Assembly (NCBI GenBank): GCA_946478665.1
Contig: CAMLCZ010000010.1
Span: 1-64,000 of the forward strand
Direction: 5' to 3'
From: an uncultured Bartonella sp.
GTDB lineage: Bacteria > Pseudomonadota > Alphaproteobacteria > Rhizobiales > Rhizobiaceae
Length of the DNA: 64,000 bases
Of the stretch, positions 17,892 through 27,163 are shown one piece after another. Below the pieces are notes generated by a model that was not told where the DNA came from, ran no database searches, and worked only from the letters and a program-made list of their open reading frames with translations. Every line of letters begins with the position of its first letter. Position 1 is the first letter of the stretch. Both the position numbers and the translations under genes were made by a program.

Positions 17892-19472
17892 CTAGAAAGT
17901 TAGCTTATAGGTAATAACAACCATACAAGCTGCCATGATAATAATAGCATAGCGACTGAAGCGATTTTGTTTTGCTTGCGCATTTGCAAATCGGTTGACC
18001 GTTTCATCGTCAAGGTGAAGACCATTTTGCGCCATATTATCCAAACCACGTTGAACACGTTGGAAGCTTCTTGCTATTTCAGGTGTTCTTCGTGCTAGCA
18101 TGAGCAATGACTGGGCACCTTCACCCAAATCCTTAGCCATGCCGATAGGTCCCATATTTTTACTGATCCATTCTTTGACAACGGGTTCAGCCGCTTTCCA
18201 CATATTGAAATGTGGATTAAGCGTACGAGCAACACCTTCTACAACCACCATGGTTTTTTGAAGTAAAAGCAATTCTGGTCGTGTTTGCATATCAAACAGT
18301 TCCGTCACTTCAAATAAAAGCGTCAAAAGTTTCGCCATAGAAATGGTTTCAGCCGACTGTCCGTGGATAGGTTCGCCAATTGCACGGTTCGCCTGAGCAA
18401 AACTTTCAATATCATGATGAGGGGGTACATAACCCGCTTCAAAATGCACATTGGCAACACGGCGATAATCGCGCGTTATGAAGCCATAGAGGATTTCTGC
18501 CAAAAACCGCTTTTCTTTTTTGCCCAACCGTCCGGTAATACCAAGATCAACAGCAACAATGCAGCCATCTTTGTCGACAAAAAGATTGCCAGGGTGCATA
18601 TCGGCATGAAAAAAGCCGTCCCGCAATGTATGTTTTAAAAACGATTGCATGAGTGTTACTGCAAGCGCGTTTAAATCAAAACCAGCCTCTTTGAGTGCTT
18701 CGATGTTGGACATTTTAATGCCATCGATCCACTCCATCGTAAGCACATCACGTCCTGTACGCTCCCAATCGACAACAGGGACACGAAACCCTTTGTCATT
18801 GGCTGTATTTTCAGCAATTTCTGAAAGGGCGGCGGCCTCGAGACGCAAATCCATTTCTATTTTTGTGGTTTGCGCAAGCGTATCAACCACACTCACAGGG
18901 CGCAAACGGCGGCTTGCAGGAACATAACGTTCCTGCATTTCTGCAGCCATATAAAAGCCTTCAAGATCTTTTGCAAAACGACGCCGAACGCCTGGACGAA
19001 TTACCTTGACGGCAACTTTACGCAATGAGCCATCAGCATTACGCACAACAGCAGGATGCACTTGTGCCATAGAGGCAGCCGCGATCGCTGGTCCGAATTC
19101 GACAAATAAATCGTCGATCTTGCGTCCGAGTGAACCTTCAATTTGAGCAACTGCTTGCTCATGCGGAAAAGTGTCAACATGATCCTGTAAGCTGGAAAGA
19201 TCTTTGGCAACTTCCGAGCCGACAATATCCGGCCGTGTTGCAAGAAATTGCCCAAGCTTAATATAGGACGGGCCAAGCTTGTTCATGGCACGGGACATAT
19301 TTTCCGAACGTTCATTTTTTTTGGTTTTGCGACGTGCAAACCAGCCGGCAAAACGATGAAGAAATGCGAGGGGTCCCACAAGCCCGTCGCTTGGCAGGGC
19401 ACTTAGCACACCTTCGCGCGCTAAAATAAACCCTACACGAAGAAGACGTAATGATGCAGATAGTCTCGACAT
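17892..19472 (-). CDS. ubiB: UbiB, atypical ABC1/ADCK kinase for ubiquinone synthesis
   Basis: UbiB is a membrane-associated protein-kinase-like ATPase needed for ubiquinone synthesis. The 526-residue length is normal. The family KxGQ motif is present as KLGQFLATRPD at about residues 72-82, followed by the kinase-like core with VKVIRPG (Lys of ATP binding), HADMHPGNLFV and VDLGITGRLG. The C-terminus has a hydrophobic membrane anchor (YAIIIMAACMVVITYKLTF). Its ATG directly abuts the ubiE stop, so the two genes form an operon. Both act on the quinone ring pathway. Confidence 0.95.
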   Translation of the reverse strand: MSRLSASLRLLRVGFILAREGVLSALPSDGLVGPLAFLHRFAGWFARRKTKKNERSENMSRAMNKLGPSYIKLGQFLATRPDIVGSEVAKDLSSLQDHVDTFPHEQAVAQIEGSLGRKIDDLFVEFGPAIAAASMAQVHPAVVRNADGSLRKVAVKVIRPGVRRRFAKDLEGFYMAAEMQERYVPASRRLRPVSVVDTLAQTTKIEMDLRLEAAALSEIAENTANDKGFRVPVVDWERTGRDVLTMEWIDGIKMSNIEALKEAGFDLNALAVTLMQSFLKHTLRDGFFHADMHPGNLFVDKDGCIVAVDLGITGRLGKKEKRFLAEILYGFITRDYRRVANVHFEAGYVPPHHDIESFAQANRAIGEPIHGQSAETISMAKLLTLLFEVTELFDMQTRPELLLLQKTMVVVEGVARTLNPHFNMWKAAEPVVKEWISKNMGPIGMAKDLGEGAQSLLMLARRTPEIARSFQRVQRGLDNMAQNGLHLDDETVNRFANAQAKQNRFSRYAIIIMAACMVVITYKLTF

Positions 19473-20255
19473 TCAGATTTTCCAGCCAGAATGCATAGCG
19501 GCAATACCACCGGTAAGGTTGCGATAGGAAACACGGGAAAACCCAGCATTTCTAATCATGGCTGCAAAGTCTTCCTGCTTAGGAAATTTACGAATTGATT
19601 CGACCAGATATCGATAAGATTCAATGTCGCCAGCAATCATTTGTCCAACGCGCGGAATACCATGAAACGACCAAATGTCATAAAGCTTATCGAGTATAGG
19701 CATTTCAACTTCTGAAAATTCCAGACACATAAAACGCCCACCAGGTTTAAGCACCCGAAAAGCTTCTGACAGTGCTGTTGCAATATGCGGCACATTACGA
19801 ATGCCGAATGCAATTGTGTAAGCGTCAAAAGTATTATCCTCAAAAGGCAACTTTTCGGCATTAGCTTCCACAAAATCGAGATAGGGTGCCAATCCATTTT
19901 TGTTTGCGCGTTCTTTCCCGACTTCCAGCATGGAGCTATTAATATCGAGAACTGTAGCATGGGCATGCCGGTTTGATGCTTCAACAATACGAAATGCAAT
20001 GTCGCCAGTACCGCCGGCAACGTCAAGCACTTTATAACCGTCAAGATGTGAAGGATGTAGCCATGCTACAAACGCATCTTTCCATAAACGATGCATTCCA
20101 ACCGACATGACGTCATTCATAATGTCATATTTTTTGGCTACGGAATGAAAAACTCCATTGACCATGGATTGCTTTTGATTCTCATCGACCTTTTTAAAGC
20201 CGAATGATTCTTCCATGCCACCTCTTGCCCCGACGCGTTCTGTCTCGACAGTCAT
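19473..20255 (-). CDS. ubiE: Demethylmenaquinone/2-octaprenyl-benzoquinol C-methyltransferase
   Basis: UbiE is the SAM-dependent C-methyltransferase of ubiquinone (and menaquinone) synthesis. I chose the ATG at 20255 (260 residues, MTVETERVG), with AAAGG 7 nt upstream; in-frame ATGs at 20270, 20276 and further up to 20354 are possible but add residues not expected in rhizobial UbiE. The family motif [19 protein letters not shown] is followed by SAM-binding [21 protein letters not shown] and FSEVEMP motifs. It is divergent from upp and directly followed by ubiB. Confidence 0.94.
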   Translation of the reverse strand: MTVETERVGARGGMEESFGFKKVDENQKQSMVNGVFHSVAKKYDIMNDVMSVGMHRLWKDAFVAWLHPSHLDGYKVLDVAGGTGDIAFRIVEASNRHAHATVLDINSSMLEVGKERANKNGLAPYLDFVEANAEKLPFEDNTFDAYTIAFGIRNVPHIATALSEAFRVLKPGGRFMCLEFSEVEMPILDKLYDIWSFHGIPRVGQMIAGDIESYRYLVESIRKFPKQEDFAAMIRNAGFSRVSYRNLTGGIAAMHSGWKI

Positions 20256-20416
20256 CTTTTGACCTTTCATTTTCATCTCTTGTTTTTTTAACCCAACTTG
20301 CCGGCTTATGGAATGCCTTACATTGAAAAAGATAAAATCAAAGTTCGCCAGCACTTTCCATATATCTTAATTCGTCTTATAGGGCATATAAATTGCCGCA
20401 ACGAGGAGAAAAGTCC

Positions 20417-21043
20417 ATGGGTTTGACAATTGTTTCCCATCCATTGGTTCAGCATAAATTGACGATGATGCGCCGCAAAGAAACATCAACGGCGGAATTT
20501 CGCCAACTTGTTCACGAAATTGCATTTTTGATGGGTTATGAAGTTACGCGCGATCTTGAACTGGAAAACGTTCATATCGAAACACCAATGGAAGAGATGG
20601 AAGCGCCAATGTTAAAGGGAAAAAAGCTGGTGCTTGCCTCTATTTTACGCGCTGGTGAAGGGCTGCTATTTGGTATGTTGGACCTTTTGCCTTCTGCGCG
20701 TGTATGCCATATTGGACTTTATCGTGACCATAATACTCTTGAGGCTGTTGAATATTATTTCAAAGCACCGGAAGATATTTCAGAACGCTTGGTTATTGTT
20801 GTTGATCCTATGCTGGCAACCGGTAATTCTGCGGTAAAAGCAATTGAACAATTGAAAAAACGTGGCGCAAAACAAATCCGCTTTGTTTGCATTTTAAGTG
20901 TTGAAGAAGGGATAAAACACCTTCAGGAAGCACACCCTGATGTTGAAATCTATACTGCATCTGTTGATCGTGGACTTAATCCATCTTGTTATATTTTACC
21001 CGGTCTTGGCGATGCTGGTGATCGTATGTTTGGGACAAAATAG
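20417..21043 (+). CDS. upp: Uracil phosphoribosyltransferase
   Basis: Upp converts uracil and PRPP to UMP in pyrimidine salvage. From the ATG at 20417 the protein has 208 residues, the usual length, starts [19 protein letters not shown] and has a GAGGAG ribosome binding site; a longer frame from 20393 is not needed. The PRPP-binding [10 protein letters not shown] motif lies at about residue 131, and the C-terminal [13 protein letters not shown] uracil-binding signature is intact. It is divergent from ubiE. Confidence 0.97.
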   Translation: MGLTIVSHPLVQHKLTMMRRKETSTAEFRQLVHEIAFLMGYEVTRDLELENVHIETPMEEMEAPMLKGKKLVLASILRAGEGLLFGMLDLLPSARVCHIGLYRDHNTLEAVEYYFKAPEDISERLVIVVDPMLATGNSAVKAIEQLKKRGAKQIRFVCILSVEEGIKHLQEAHPDVEIYTASVDRGLNPSCYILPGLGDAGDRMFGTK

Positions 21044-21620
21044 TACCGAACGCCGCATATAGTGCCAAGCTATATGGTACAATATGGTGCATTGATGATT
21101 TTAAGAGGGGTGTGACAGATTTTGTCGCGACCAGATTGCCCCATTCAAATGGGCTAAAGGAAAGCTGAATGGCAAACCATATAGCTTTCCATTATGTCTC
21201 ATGAAGAAATATATGTCTTATTGGGAAATATCATGCACTGCGGTCAAACGACTATTCGCATCGCTTCTGTGATTTGATGGGTGTTTTCTGTCATAAAACA
21301 TGATCAATTTTAGTCCTCGCTTACCATTTTGTCCGGTGTTATGGAGAGATGAAACTATCTTAAAACTGATAATCTTTATTGTGCAATCAATAAGGATTTT
21401 GCTTATTAGTGCGTAAATATCTGATAAAACATTGTTTAGCTGAACTGTACCAACACAGTTTTAACATTCAAGGTAGTTTGTTTTTATATCATAGTTCAAA
21501 AAAAGCAATTTACGGATAAAGTCTGTAGATTAAGCAATTTTATTTTTAAAAGGTGTAATCACTTTTGTGACTTATGTATTAAATAAGATGCTGGCCTGGA
21601 ATATTCGATGGAGATTTTAG
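21044..21620. other. 577-bp intergenic region without a recognisable gene
   Basis: No coding frame is convincing. Two weak hairpins occur after upp: CATATAG/CTATATG at 21056-21062 and 21070-21076, and GGAAAGCT/AGCTTTCC near 21159-21190; neither has a U-run. I see nothing else assignable. Confidence 0.5.
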
Positions 21621-21908
21621 ATGATACGGAAAACAATACGAACGATGACATTGGCAGCCGCAGCAGCGACTGTTGGTATAGTAACAACTCCATTGGTCGC
21701 AATGTCAAAAGACACGACTGCAGACAAAGAGGCCCGCATTAGCTGGTCTGAATTGGTGGGCAAGATTGAACAGGGCGGCTATAAAATTCACGAGATTGAA
21801 GAAAAACGCAATGGCTGGAAAGCGGAGGTTCTCGATAAAAACAACCACCGCATGGAACTGTTTTATGACCGGAAGGGTAATGTTACACGTCAAAAAACAG
21901 ACCATTAA
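21621..21908 (+). CDS. Small exported PepSY-like domain protein
   Basis: This 95-residue protein begins with a basic and hydrophobic segment (MIRKTIRTMTLAAAAATVGI) that reads as a Sec signal peptide. The mature part, ISWSELVGKIEQGGYKIHEI then NGWKAEVLDKNNHRMELFYD, has the PepSY pattern of helix-strand followed by strand pairs with the DxxG turn. PepSY proteins are thought to bind or inhibit periplasmic partners; the partner is unknown. GGAG precedes the ATG by about 7 nt. It is convergent with the Irr-like gene and shares a terminator with it. Confidence 0.75.
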   Translation: MIRKTIRTMTLAAAAATVGIVTTPLVAMSKDTTADKEARISWSELVGKIEQGGYKIHEIEEKRNGWKAEVLDKNNHRMELFYDRKGNVTRQKTDH

Positions 21909-21932
21909 TGATTGTTGTTTTATTTAAACTTT

Positions 21933-21972
21933 AAAAACAGGTATCCTTATTCTGTTTGGGGTACCTGTTTTT
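21933..21972 (+). terminator. Bidirectional terminator between PepSY gene and irr-like gene
   Basis: AAAAACAGGTA at 21933-21943 pairs with TACCTGTTTTT at 21962-21972; three further pairs (one G-T) extend the stem to 14 bp. T-runs on the plus side (to 21974) suit the PepSY gene. The stop codon of the Irr-like gene lies in the loop. Confidence 0.85.
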
Positions 21973-22411
21973 TTATCAGGTGAATGGCAACATCAATATG
22001 GGAAATGGAATAGCCAGCGGGTGGGGTCGGCATCATTCTGATATCTGGCATATGATTTTCAATCGCAGTAATATCGCCATTCTCATAGTGGAAAAAACTG
22101 CTGTCCCGACAATCGGTCGCATAATATTGTTTTTGTCCGTGACAGGCGACAGGCCTAATCATGCCGGCTTTAGCAAAATGATGCAGCGTATTATAAACTG
22201 TTGCTAGCGAAATATCGCTGCCGGCAAGAGCAATATCTTCATATATGCTTTCAGCATCAATCAGACGATTGGAACCATCAAACAAATGGGCTGCTAATAT
22301 TAATCTTTGCCGTGTTGCTCGTAATTTATACGTTTCCAACAAAGAATGCATAGATTGTTCATTTTTAGCACGATCAAGAACACGACGTGTTTTGTCAGTA
22401 TAAGTCAACAT
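21947..22411 (-). CDS. Irr-like Fur-family transcriptional regulator
   Basis: I chose the ATG at 22411 (154 residues) because GAGGAG lies about 10 nt upstream; a longer frame to 22447 would enter the promoter region. The winged helix LRATRQRLILAAHLFDG followed by SLATVYNTLHHFAKAGMIRP is typical of Irr, the heme-linked iron regulator of Rhizobiales, and the C-terminal SHIDVAIHL matches the Irr dimerisation end. The HHH heme/metal segment of Irr is replaced by RDSSFFHYENGD, so heme sensing may differ. It faces the metal importer operon across a 152-bp region with two palindromes and probably controls it. Mur is the alternative identity but the HTH is more Irr-like. Confidence 0.82.
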   Translation of the reverse strand: MLTYTDKTRRVLDRAKNEQSMHSLLETYKLRATRQRLILAAHLFDGSNRLIDAESIYEDIALAGSDISLATVYNTLHHFAKAGMIRPVACHGQKQYYATDCRDSSFFHYENGDITAIENHMPDIRMMPTPPAGYSISHIDVAIHLIKKQVPQTE

Positions 22412-22461
22412 GGCAAAATTACTCCTCGTTAAATCTGCACTCACCAAAATTTATTTTCTTA

Positions 22462-22484
22462 TTGCAAACGATTATCATTTGCAA
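22462..22484. promoter_or_regulatory. Fur-family operator-like palindrome 1
   Basis: A 23-bp imperfect palindrome with arms TTGCAAA and TTTGCAA around CGATTATCA lies between the Irr-like gene and the importer operon. TGCAA arms around GAT/ATC are the pattern reported for alphaproteobacterial Fur/Mur boxes. It could control both divergent units. Confidence 0.65.
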
Positions 22485-22515
22485 AAATAAAACTTGTCTG
22501 ATAGGCAATAAAGAA

Positions 22516-22534
22516 ATTGCAAATGATTTGCAAT
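22516..22534. promoter_or_regulatory. Fur-family operator-like palindrome 2
   Basis: ATTGCAAATGATTTGCAAT is palindromic except at the central base and shares its TTGCAA arms with the site at 22462-22484. It is 30 bp before the importer's first start codon, where a bound repressor would block transcription or elongation. Confidence 0.65.
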
Positions 22535-22563
22535 AAGAAATTAGACGACACGGATTTAGTAAA

Positions 22564-23487
22564 ATGAAAACACCGACCTTCCTGCGACAGATGGGGCATA
22601 AAATTGCTGCTATGGCTCTTGCGGCGTTATTTATCGGGTTAACAAACCCAACAGCTTCTTTAGCAGCACATAAATTTAAAGCAGTTACTACATTTACTAT
22701 TATTGCCGATATGGCGCGCAATGTAGCAGGCGATGCAGCAGAGGTTGAGTCAATTACCAAACCCGGGGCAGAAATTCATGAATATCAACCGACCCCCCAA
22801 GATTTAATGCGAGCACAAGGTGCCGATCTTGTTTTATGGAATGGTTTGAATCTTGAACTGTGGTTCGAGAAGTTTTTTGATAATATTCAAAATGTTCCCA
22901 GCGTTACTGTTTCAGATGGTGTAGAACCCATTGGCATTACCGAAGGTCCTTATAGCGGTAAACCTAACCCTCATGCATGGATGTCACCAACATCAGCCTT
23001 GATCTATGTGGATAATATTCGCGATGCTTTTGTGAAATATGATCCAGATAATGCAGAAAAATATAAGCACAATGCAGAAGTTTATAAAAACAAGATTCGT
23101 GCGACAATTGACCCGATAAAAAATGAGCTTGCCCGTTTGCCTGAGGAAAAGCGCTGGTTGGTAACAAGTGAGGGTGCTTTTAGTTATTTGGCGCGGGACT
23201 TTGGCTTGAAAGAACTTTACCTCTGGCCAATCAATGCAGACCAGCAGGGCACACCACAACAAGTTAAACATGTGATCGATGAAGTGCGTAAGCACAATAT
23301 ACCGGTTGTATTTTCTGAAAGCACCATCTCACCAGCACCAGCCAAACAAGTTGCGCGTGAAACAGGTGCAAAATATGGCGGTGTCTTATATGTTGACTCT
23401 CTATCAGACGAAAACGGTCCCGTTCCAACCTATATCGAGCTTTTAAATGTAACGGCCTCTACGATTTCACAGGGGCTTTCCCAATGA
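22564..23487 (+). CDS. Metal ABC importer, periplasmic binding protein (Mn/Zn/Fe type)
   Basis: This 307-residue protein is a cluster A-I (TroA/SitA/MntA-type) metal-binding lipoprotein-like or soluble periplasmic component. A Sec signal peptide covers residues 1-35 (hydrophobic [21 protein letters not shown]). Metal-ligand motifs include [13 protein letters not shown] (His near 76), PNPHAWMSP (His near 139), [14 protein letters not shown] and [12 protein letters not shown] with the late Asp in [11 protein letters not shown]. Rhizobial relatives (SitA) carry manganese and some ferrous iron, so Mn is favoured. The stop overlaps the next start (ATGA). Confidence 0.92.
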   Translation: MKTPTFLRQMGHKIAAMALAALFIGLTNPTASLAAHKFKAVTTFTIIADMARNVAGDAAEVESITKPGAEIHEYQPTPQDLMRAQGADLVLWNGLNLELWFEKFFDNIQNVPSVTVSDGVEPIGITEGPYSGKPNPHAWMSPTSALIYVDNIRDAFVKYDPDNAEKYKHNAEVYKNKIRATIDPIKNELARLPEEKRWLVTSEGAFSYLARDFGLKELYLWPINADQQGTPQQVKHVIDEVRKHNIPVVFSESTISPAPAKQVARETGAKYGGVLYVDSLSDENGPVPTYIELLNVTASTISQGLSQ

Positions 23488-24368
23488 TAAAAAAGGGAAC
23501 TCAAACAGCGGCGCAAACAACCGCGCAAACGGAGACGCAAACAGGCATAGCCGTGTCCGATGTTACGGTCACTTACCGCAATGGACACACAGCACTGCGC
23601 ACAGCAAGCTTTACCACGCCAATAGGCTCCATTGCTGCATTGGTGGGGGTTAACGGGTCAGGCAAATCAACTCTATTCAAGGCGATAATGGGCTTCGTAC
23701 GTCTGTCCAAGGGTAGTATTCGCATTTTTGGAATGCCTGTTCGCAAAGCGTTAAAACAAAATCTTGTGGCCTATGTTCCGCAGTCTGAAGATGTGGACTG
23801 GAATTTTCCGGTTCTTGTTGAAGATGTTGTGATGATGGGGCGTTATGGCCACATGAATTTTTTACGCAAACCCAGTGCAATCGATCATGCTGCTGTTGCT
23901 GATGCCCTATCACGCGTCAATATGCTAGGTTTTCGTAAACGACAAATTGGTGAATTATCCGGTGGCCAGAAAAAGCGCGTTTTTCTGGCGCGTGCAATCG
24001 CACAGGAAGCACGTGTTATTCTGTTGGACGAGCCATTTACCGGTGTTGATGTAAAAACAGAAGACCAGATTATCGTTCTATTAAAGGAGCTACGCGACAG
24101 TGGTGCTGTCATGCTGGTATCTACACATAATTTAGGATCTGTTCCGGAATTTTGTGACCGCACCGTATTGATAAAAGGCACGGTTTTGGCATCTGGCCCA
24201 ACAGAAGATATTTTCACAGAAGCAAATCTTGAAAAGACGTTTGGTGGCGCTTTGCGGCATCATCGACTTAATACGGCGTCAAAAACGGCCAATGTTCTTG
24301 ATGTGGTTGGTGATGGCGAAAATCCACTCGTACTAAGTGCGGAAAATGGAAAGACATTACCATTATGA
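23484..24368 (+). CDS. Metal ABC importer, ATPase
   Basis: The 294-residue ATP-binding protein has Walker [10 protein letters not shown] near residue 54, a Q-loop [14 protein letters not shown] typical of SitB/MntB, the signature [14 protein letters not shown], Walker [13 protein letters not shown] and the H-loop VSTHN. It starts inside the stop of the binding-protein gene and ends inside the start of the first permease gene. An N-terminal ~25-residue Thr/Gln-rich tail ([16 protein letters not shown]) is unusual and probably disordered. Confidence 0.94.
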   Translation: MIKKGTQTAAQTTAQTETQTGIAVSDVTVTYRNGHTALRTASFTTPIGSIAALVGVNGSGKSTLFKAIMGFVRLSKGSIRIFGMPVRKALKQNLVAYVPQSEDVDWNFPVLVEDVVMMGRYGHMNFLRKPSAIDHAAVADALSRVNMLGFRKRQIGELSGGQKKRVFLARAIAQEARVILLDEPFTGVDVKTEDQIIVLLKELRDSGAVMLVSTHNLGSVPEFCDRTVLIKGTVLASGPTEDIFTEANLEKTFGGALRHHRLNTASKTANVLDVVGDGENPLVLSAENGKTLPL

Positions 24369-25219
24369 TGACGTGGTTACTTGAACCTTTTCAATATGAG
24401 TTCATGGTCAATGCCATGCTCGTTGCAGCACTCGTTGGTTGTGTTTGCGCGTTTCTGTCTGCCTTTCTGATGTTAAAAGGCTGGTCGCTTATTGGTGATG
24501 CCTTGTCACATTCTATCGTACCGGGTGTGGCAGGCGCCTATATGCTGGGACTACCATTCTCGCTTGGGGCATTTTTTTCTGGTGGCCTTGCTGCATCAGC
24601 CATGCTGTTTTTCAATCAGCGAACAAAACTTAAAGAAGACACCATTATAGGTCTTATCTTTTCATCGTTTTTTGCCCTTGGTCTTTTTATGAAGTCACTT
24701 AAACCAATGGCCATCAGCATAGACACTATCGTGCTTGGTAATATTTTGGCAGTCAGCCCAACGGATATTTTTCAGCTTGTATGTATTGGCGTCGTTTCCT
24801 TGCTTATTTTGCTCCTGAAATGGAAAGACCTGATGGTGACTTTCTTTGATGAAAGTCATGCTCGTTCAATAGGGTTGAACACAACGGGGCTGAAGATACT
24901 GTTTTTTGCTTTATTGGCCGCTTGCACAGTGGCTGCTATGCAAACAGTTGGGGCATTTCTCGTCATCAGTCTGGTGGTTACACCGGGTGCAACAGCCTAT
25001 TTACTAACCGATCGTTTTCAAAAGCTTATTATACTGGCTGTTATCATTGGCGTTATAACAAGTGCTGTTGGGGTGTATGTAAGTTACCTTCTGCATGCAC
25101 AGACTGGCGGCGTTATCGTCCTATTACAAGCAATGCTATTTATTGCAGCGTTCATTTTTGCACCAAAACATGGTTTTATTGCTGCACGCCTACGGGCAAG
25201 GAAGGTTCATAATGATTGA
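24365..25219 (+). CDS. Metal ABC importer, permease 1 (SitC/MntC-like)
   Basis: A 284-residue ABC-3 family permease with about eight hydrophobic segments. It starts [14 protein letters not shown] and carries [22 protein letters not shown] and [16 protein letters not shown], which are hallmarks of the family. The second permease gene overlaps it by 8 bp. Two different permeases in tandem are typical of the SitABCD and MntABCD four-gene systems of Rhizobiales. Confidence 0.94.
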   Translation: MMTWLLEPFQYEFMVNAMLVAALVGCVCAFLSAFLMLKGWSLIGDALSHSIVPGVAGAYMLGLPFSLGAFFSGGLAASAMLFFNQRTKLKEDTIIGLIFSSFFALGLFMKSLKPMAISIDTIVLGNILAVSPTDIFQLVCIGVVSLLILLLKWKDLMVTFFDESHARSIGLNTTGLKILFFALLAACTVAAMQTVGAFLVISLVVTPGATAYLLTDRFQKLIILAVIIGVITSAVGVYVSYLLHAQTGGVIVLLQAMLFIAAFIFAPKHGFIAARLRARKVHND

Positions 25220-26120
25220 TATATTGCTTTATCCCTTCCAATTTCCTTTTATGATAAGAGGAATGGCAATTACCATGATCGTTGCCATACCAATGGCCAT
25301 GCTATCCTGCTTTCTCATTTTAAAAGGCTGGTCACTCTTGGGTGATGCGATTTCGCATGCGGTGTTTCCCGGTGTGGTTGTCGGTTATATGGTGACACCA
25401 ACAGTCATTTCATGGCTTGCATTATTGCCATGGTTGCAAATAACAACAATAAATACGTCTGATATTACAATGTCGATGATTGCGCTCGGGGCGTTCGCAG
25501 CCGGTATGGTATGTGCTATCCTTACAGGCTTTTTAGGTGCCAACTGCCGCATAAAACAAGACACCGTGATGGGCGTTGTTTTTTCATCAATGTTTGGATT
25601 GGGGCTGGTGCTTGCAACCAGCATAGAAAGTGAACTTCATCTTACCCATATCCTATTTGGTCACCTCTTGGGGGTGAACCAGCTTGATATTATCCAGACA
25701 ACTTTTATTTCGTTTGTCGTTGCTGCTATTTTAACGCTCAAATGGCGTGATTTTCAGCTTTTCAGTTTTGATCCCATTCAGGCGCAAGCGGTGGGTTTAA
25801 GCGTTAAATTCTTACATTATGCACTTCTCACCATGATATCGCTCACTATTGTTGCAGCATTGAAAGCGGTAGGCATCATTTTGGCAATTTCTTTGCTCAT
25901 TGCTCCTGGTGCCATTGCCTATCTTGTGACCAAGCATTTTGCGAAAATGTTGATTATTGCTGTTCTGATAGCGGTGCTGTGTAGTTTTTTAGGGGTATAT
26001 TTGAGTGCTTTTATTGGCTCCGATGCTGCGTCAACAATTGTTCTGCTGCTGACAGTGGTGTTTATTATTGCGTTTATTTATGCGTCCGTTTCTGCACGTC
26101 GCGTCACATCAGAGGCTTGA
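25212..26120 (+). CDS. Metal ABC importer, permease 2 (SitD/MntD-like)
   Basis: The start is at 25212, overlapping the preceding stop by 8 bp (ATGATTGA), giving 302 residues; a frame to 25095 only reads through the upstream gene. It has about eight to nine membrane segments with LKGWSLLGDAISHAVFPGVV near the N-terminus, DTVMGVVFSSMFGLGLV, and SLLIAPGAIAYLVTKHF near residue 225. It would heterodimerise with permease 1. Confidence 0.93.
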   Translation: MIDILLYPFQFPFMIRGMAITMIVAIPMAMLSCFLILKGWSLLGDAISHAVFPGVVVGYMVTPTVISWLALLPWLQITTINTSDITMSMIALGAFAAGMVCAILTGFLGANCRIKQDTVMGVVFSSMFGLGLVLATSIESELHLTHILFGHLLGVNQLDIIQTTFISFVVAAILTLKWRDFQLFSFDPIQAQAVGLSVKFLHYALLTMISLTIVAALKAVGIILAISLLIAPGAIAYLVTKHFAKMLIIAVLIAVLCSFLGVYLSAFIGSDAASTIVLLLTVVFIIAFIYASVSARRVTSEA

Positions 26121-26184
26121 GTATAAGCTACATTTAATGCTAGTATCACTGAAACAGCTTATCCCTAATGGTCTTACTGATTTC

Positions 26185-26961
26185 ATGAAACGCTATGTTA
26201 TCAATCTTGATCGCTCGGTAGAGCGATTAAATTCTATCAAATCTGTTTTTGAACAGGCACAGCTTGATTTTATTCGGGTGAGTGCGGTTGATGGCAAACT
26301 ATTGCCAGAAGAAGACTATTTACGTTTAACCAAGGTTCGTAACTGGCCAAAGAGGCTCAGCCATTCAGAAGTAGCTTGTTTCCTAAGTCATTTGCAATGC
26401 TTGAAGCTGATTGCTGAAGGCGATGACCCTTATGGCGCTGTGTTTGAAGATGATATAAAATTGTCCCCCAATGCCAAACCATTTTTGGAAGACTGGTCGT
26501 GGATCCCAAAAGGTTTCGACGTTATAAAACTGGATACAGCCGAGATTATGTGTGTGTTGGGACGATTCGATATTTCTTTGGATAACGGGTACCAGCTTGC
26601 ACCATTAATTAGTAAGCACTATTGCACCGGTGGTTATATCATATCCAAAGAATGTGCGAAAAAGGTTTATGATAATAACACCCAGGTAACAGCGCCATTT
26701 GATGAGATTTTATACAATCCAGATTGTTGGGATTCAAAGGCTGCAAAAGTAGAGCAGTTATTTCCTGCAATTGTGGTCCAGATTGGTCTGGAAAGCACGA
26801 TCCGCGCCCCAGAGCCAGAAAATGAAAAACACAAACCATCCAATCGACCTTTTTTAGAAAAGGTATATCGCGAGTTTAATCGTGCGAAAAAGCGCTACAT
26901 TATGCCATGGCTTATGAAAACCTTTTTGCGCTACTATTGGGGCATTGTGCCGTTTAAATAA
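26185..26961 (+). CDS. Family 25 glycosyltransferase (LPS-type)
   Basis: From the ATG at 26185 the protein has 258 residues and starts MKRYVINLDRSVERLNSI, the standard beginning of family 25 enzymes. The frame is open further upstream (to 26068), overlapping the permease, and no start has a good ribosome binding site, so the exact start is uncertain. The acceptor/donor site EDDI follows VF at about residue 92 (GAVFEDDIKLSP), and the late HYCTGGYIISKECAKK segment is also conserved in the family. LPS or lipooligosaccharide core synthesis is likely. It sits 64 bp after the importer operon and may be co-transcribed with it, without obvious functional link. Confidence 0.85.
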   Translation: MKRYVINLDRSVERLNSIKSVFEQAQLDFIRVSAVDGKLLPEEDYLRLTKVRNWPKRLSHSEVACFLSHLQCLKLIAEGDDPYGAVFEDDIKLSPNAKPFLEDWSWIPKGFDVIKLDTAEIMCVLGRFDISLDNGYQLAPLISKHYCTGGYIISKECAKKVYDNNTQVTAPFDEILYNPDCWDSKAAKVEQLFPAIVVQIGLESTIRAPEPENEKHKPSNRPFLEKVYREFNRAKKRYIMPWLMKTFLRYYWGIVPFK

Positions 26962-27050
26962 GTTAACCACTTGTGGATTGTTTTTTGATGCATATCAGCT
27001 ATGCAGAATTATAACTTGTGATTTTTGAGGCAATAGAATATCTTTACGCG

Positions 27051-27163
27051 AGTTGGGTTACTCCTCCTCCCAAACCCAACGGATGAATGCAGCATCTCCT
27101 CCTCCCAAACGCTGCATTCGCAATCAAAAGGCTGCGCATCTCCTCCCGCGCGGCCTTTTTTTT
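27051..27163 (+). ncRNA. Alpha-r14-like trans-acting small RNA with three anti-SD hairpins
   Basis: Three consecutive hairpins are visible. Stem 1 GTTGGGTT/AACCCAAC pairs 27052-27059 with 27073-27080; stem 2 GAATGCAGC/GCTGCATTC pairs 27085-27093 with 27111-27119; stem 3 pairs 27126-27137 with 27148-27159 and runs into eight Ts, making the terminator. Each loop carries CTCCTCC (TCCTCCTCCC in loops 1-2), which is complementary to Shine-Dalgarno sequences. This layout matches the alpha-r14 (NfeR1) family of Rhizobiales. Loops would base-pair with the ribosome binding sites of several mRNAs. A CTTGTG element at 27015-27020 is a possible -35 box. Confidence 0.88.

Noticed and set aside
17673-17903. 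Open frame on the plus strand encoding a Val/Ala-rich hydrophobic protein
   Set aside because: It is the reverse of a low-complexity Gln/Ala/Pro remnant and has no ribosome binding site; the hydrophobicity comes from GT-rich repetition.
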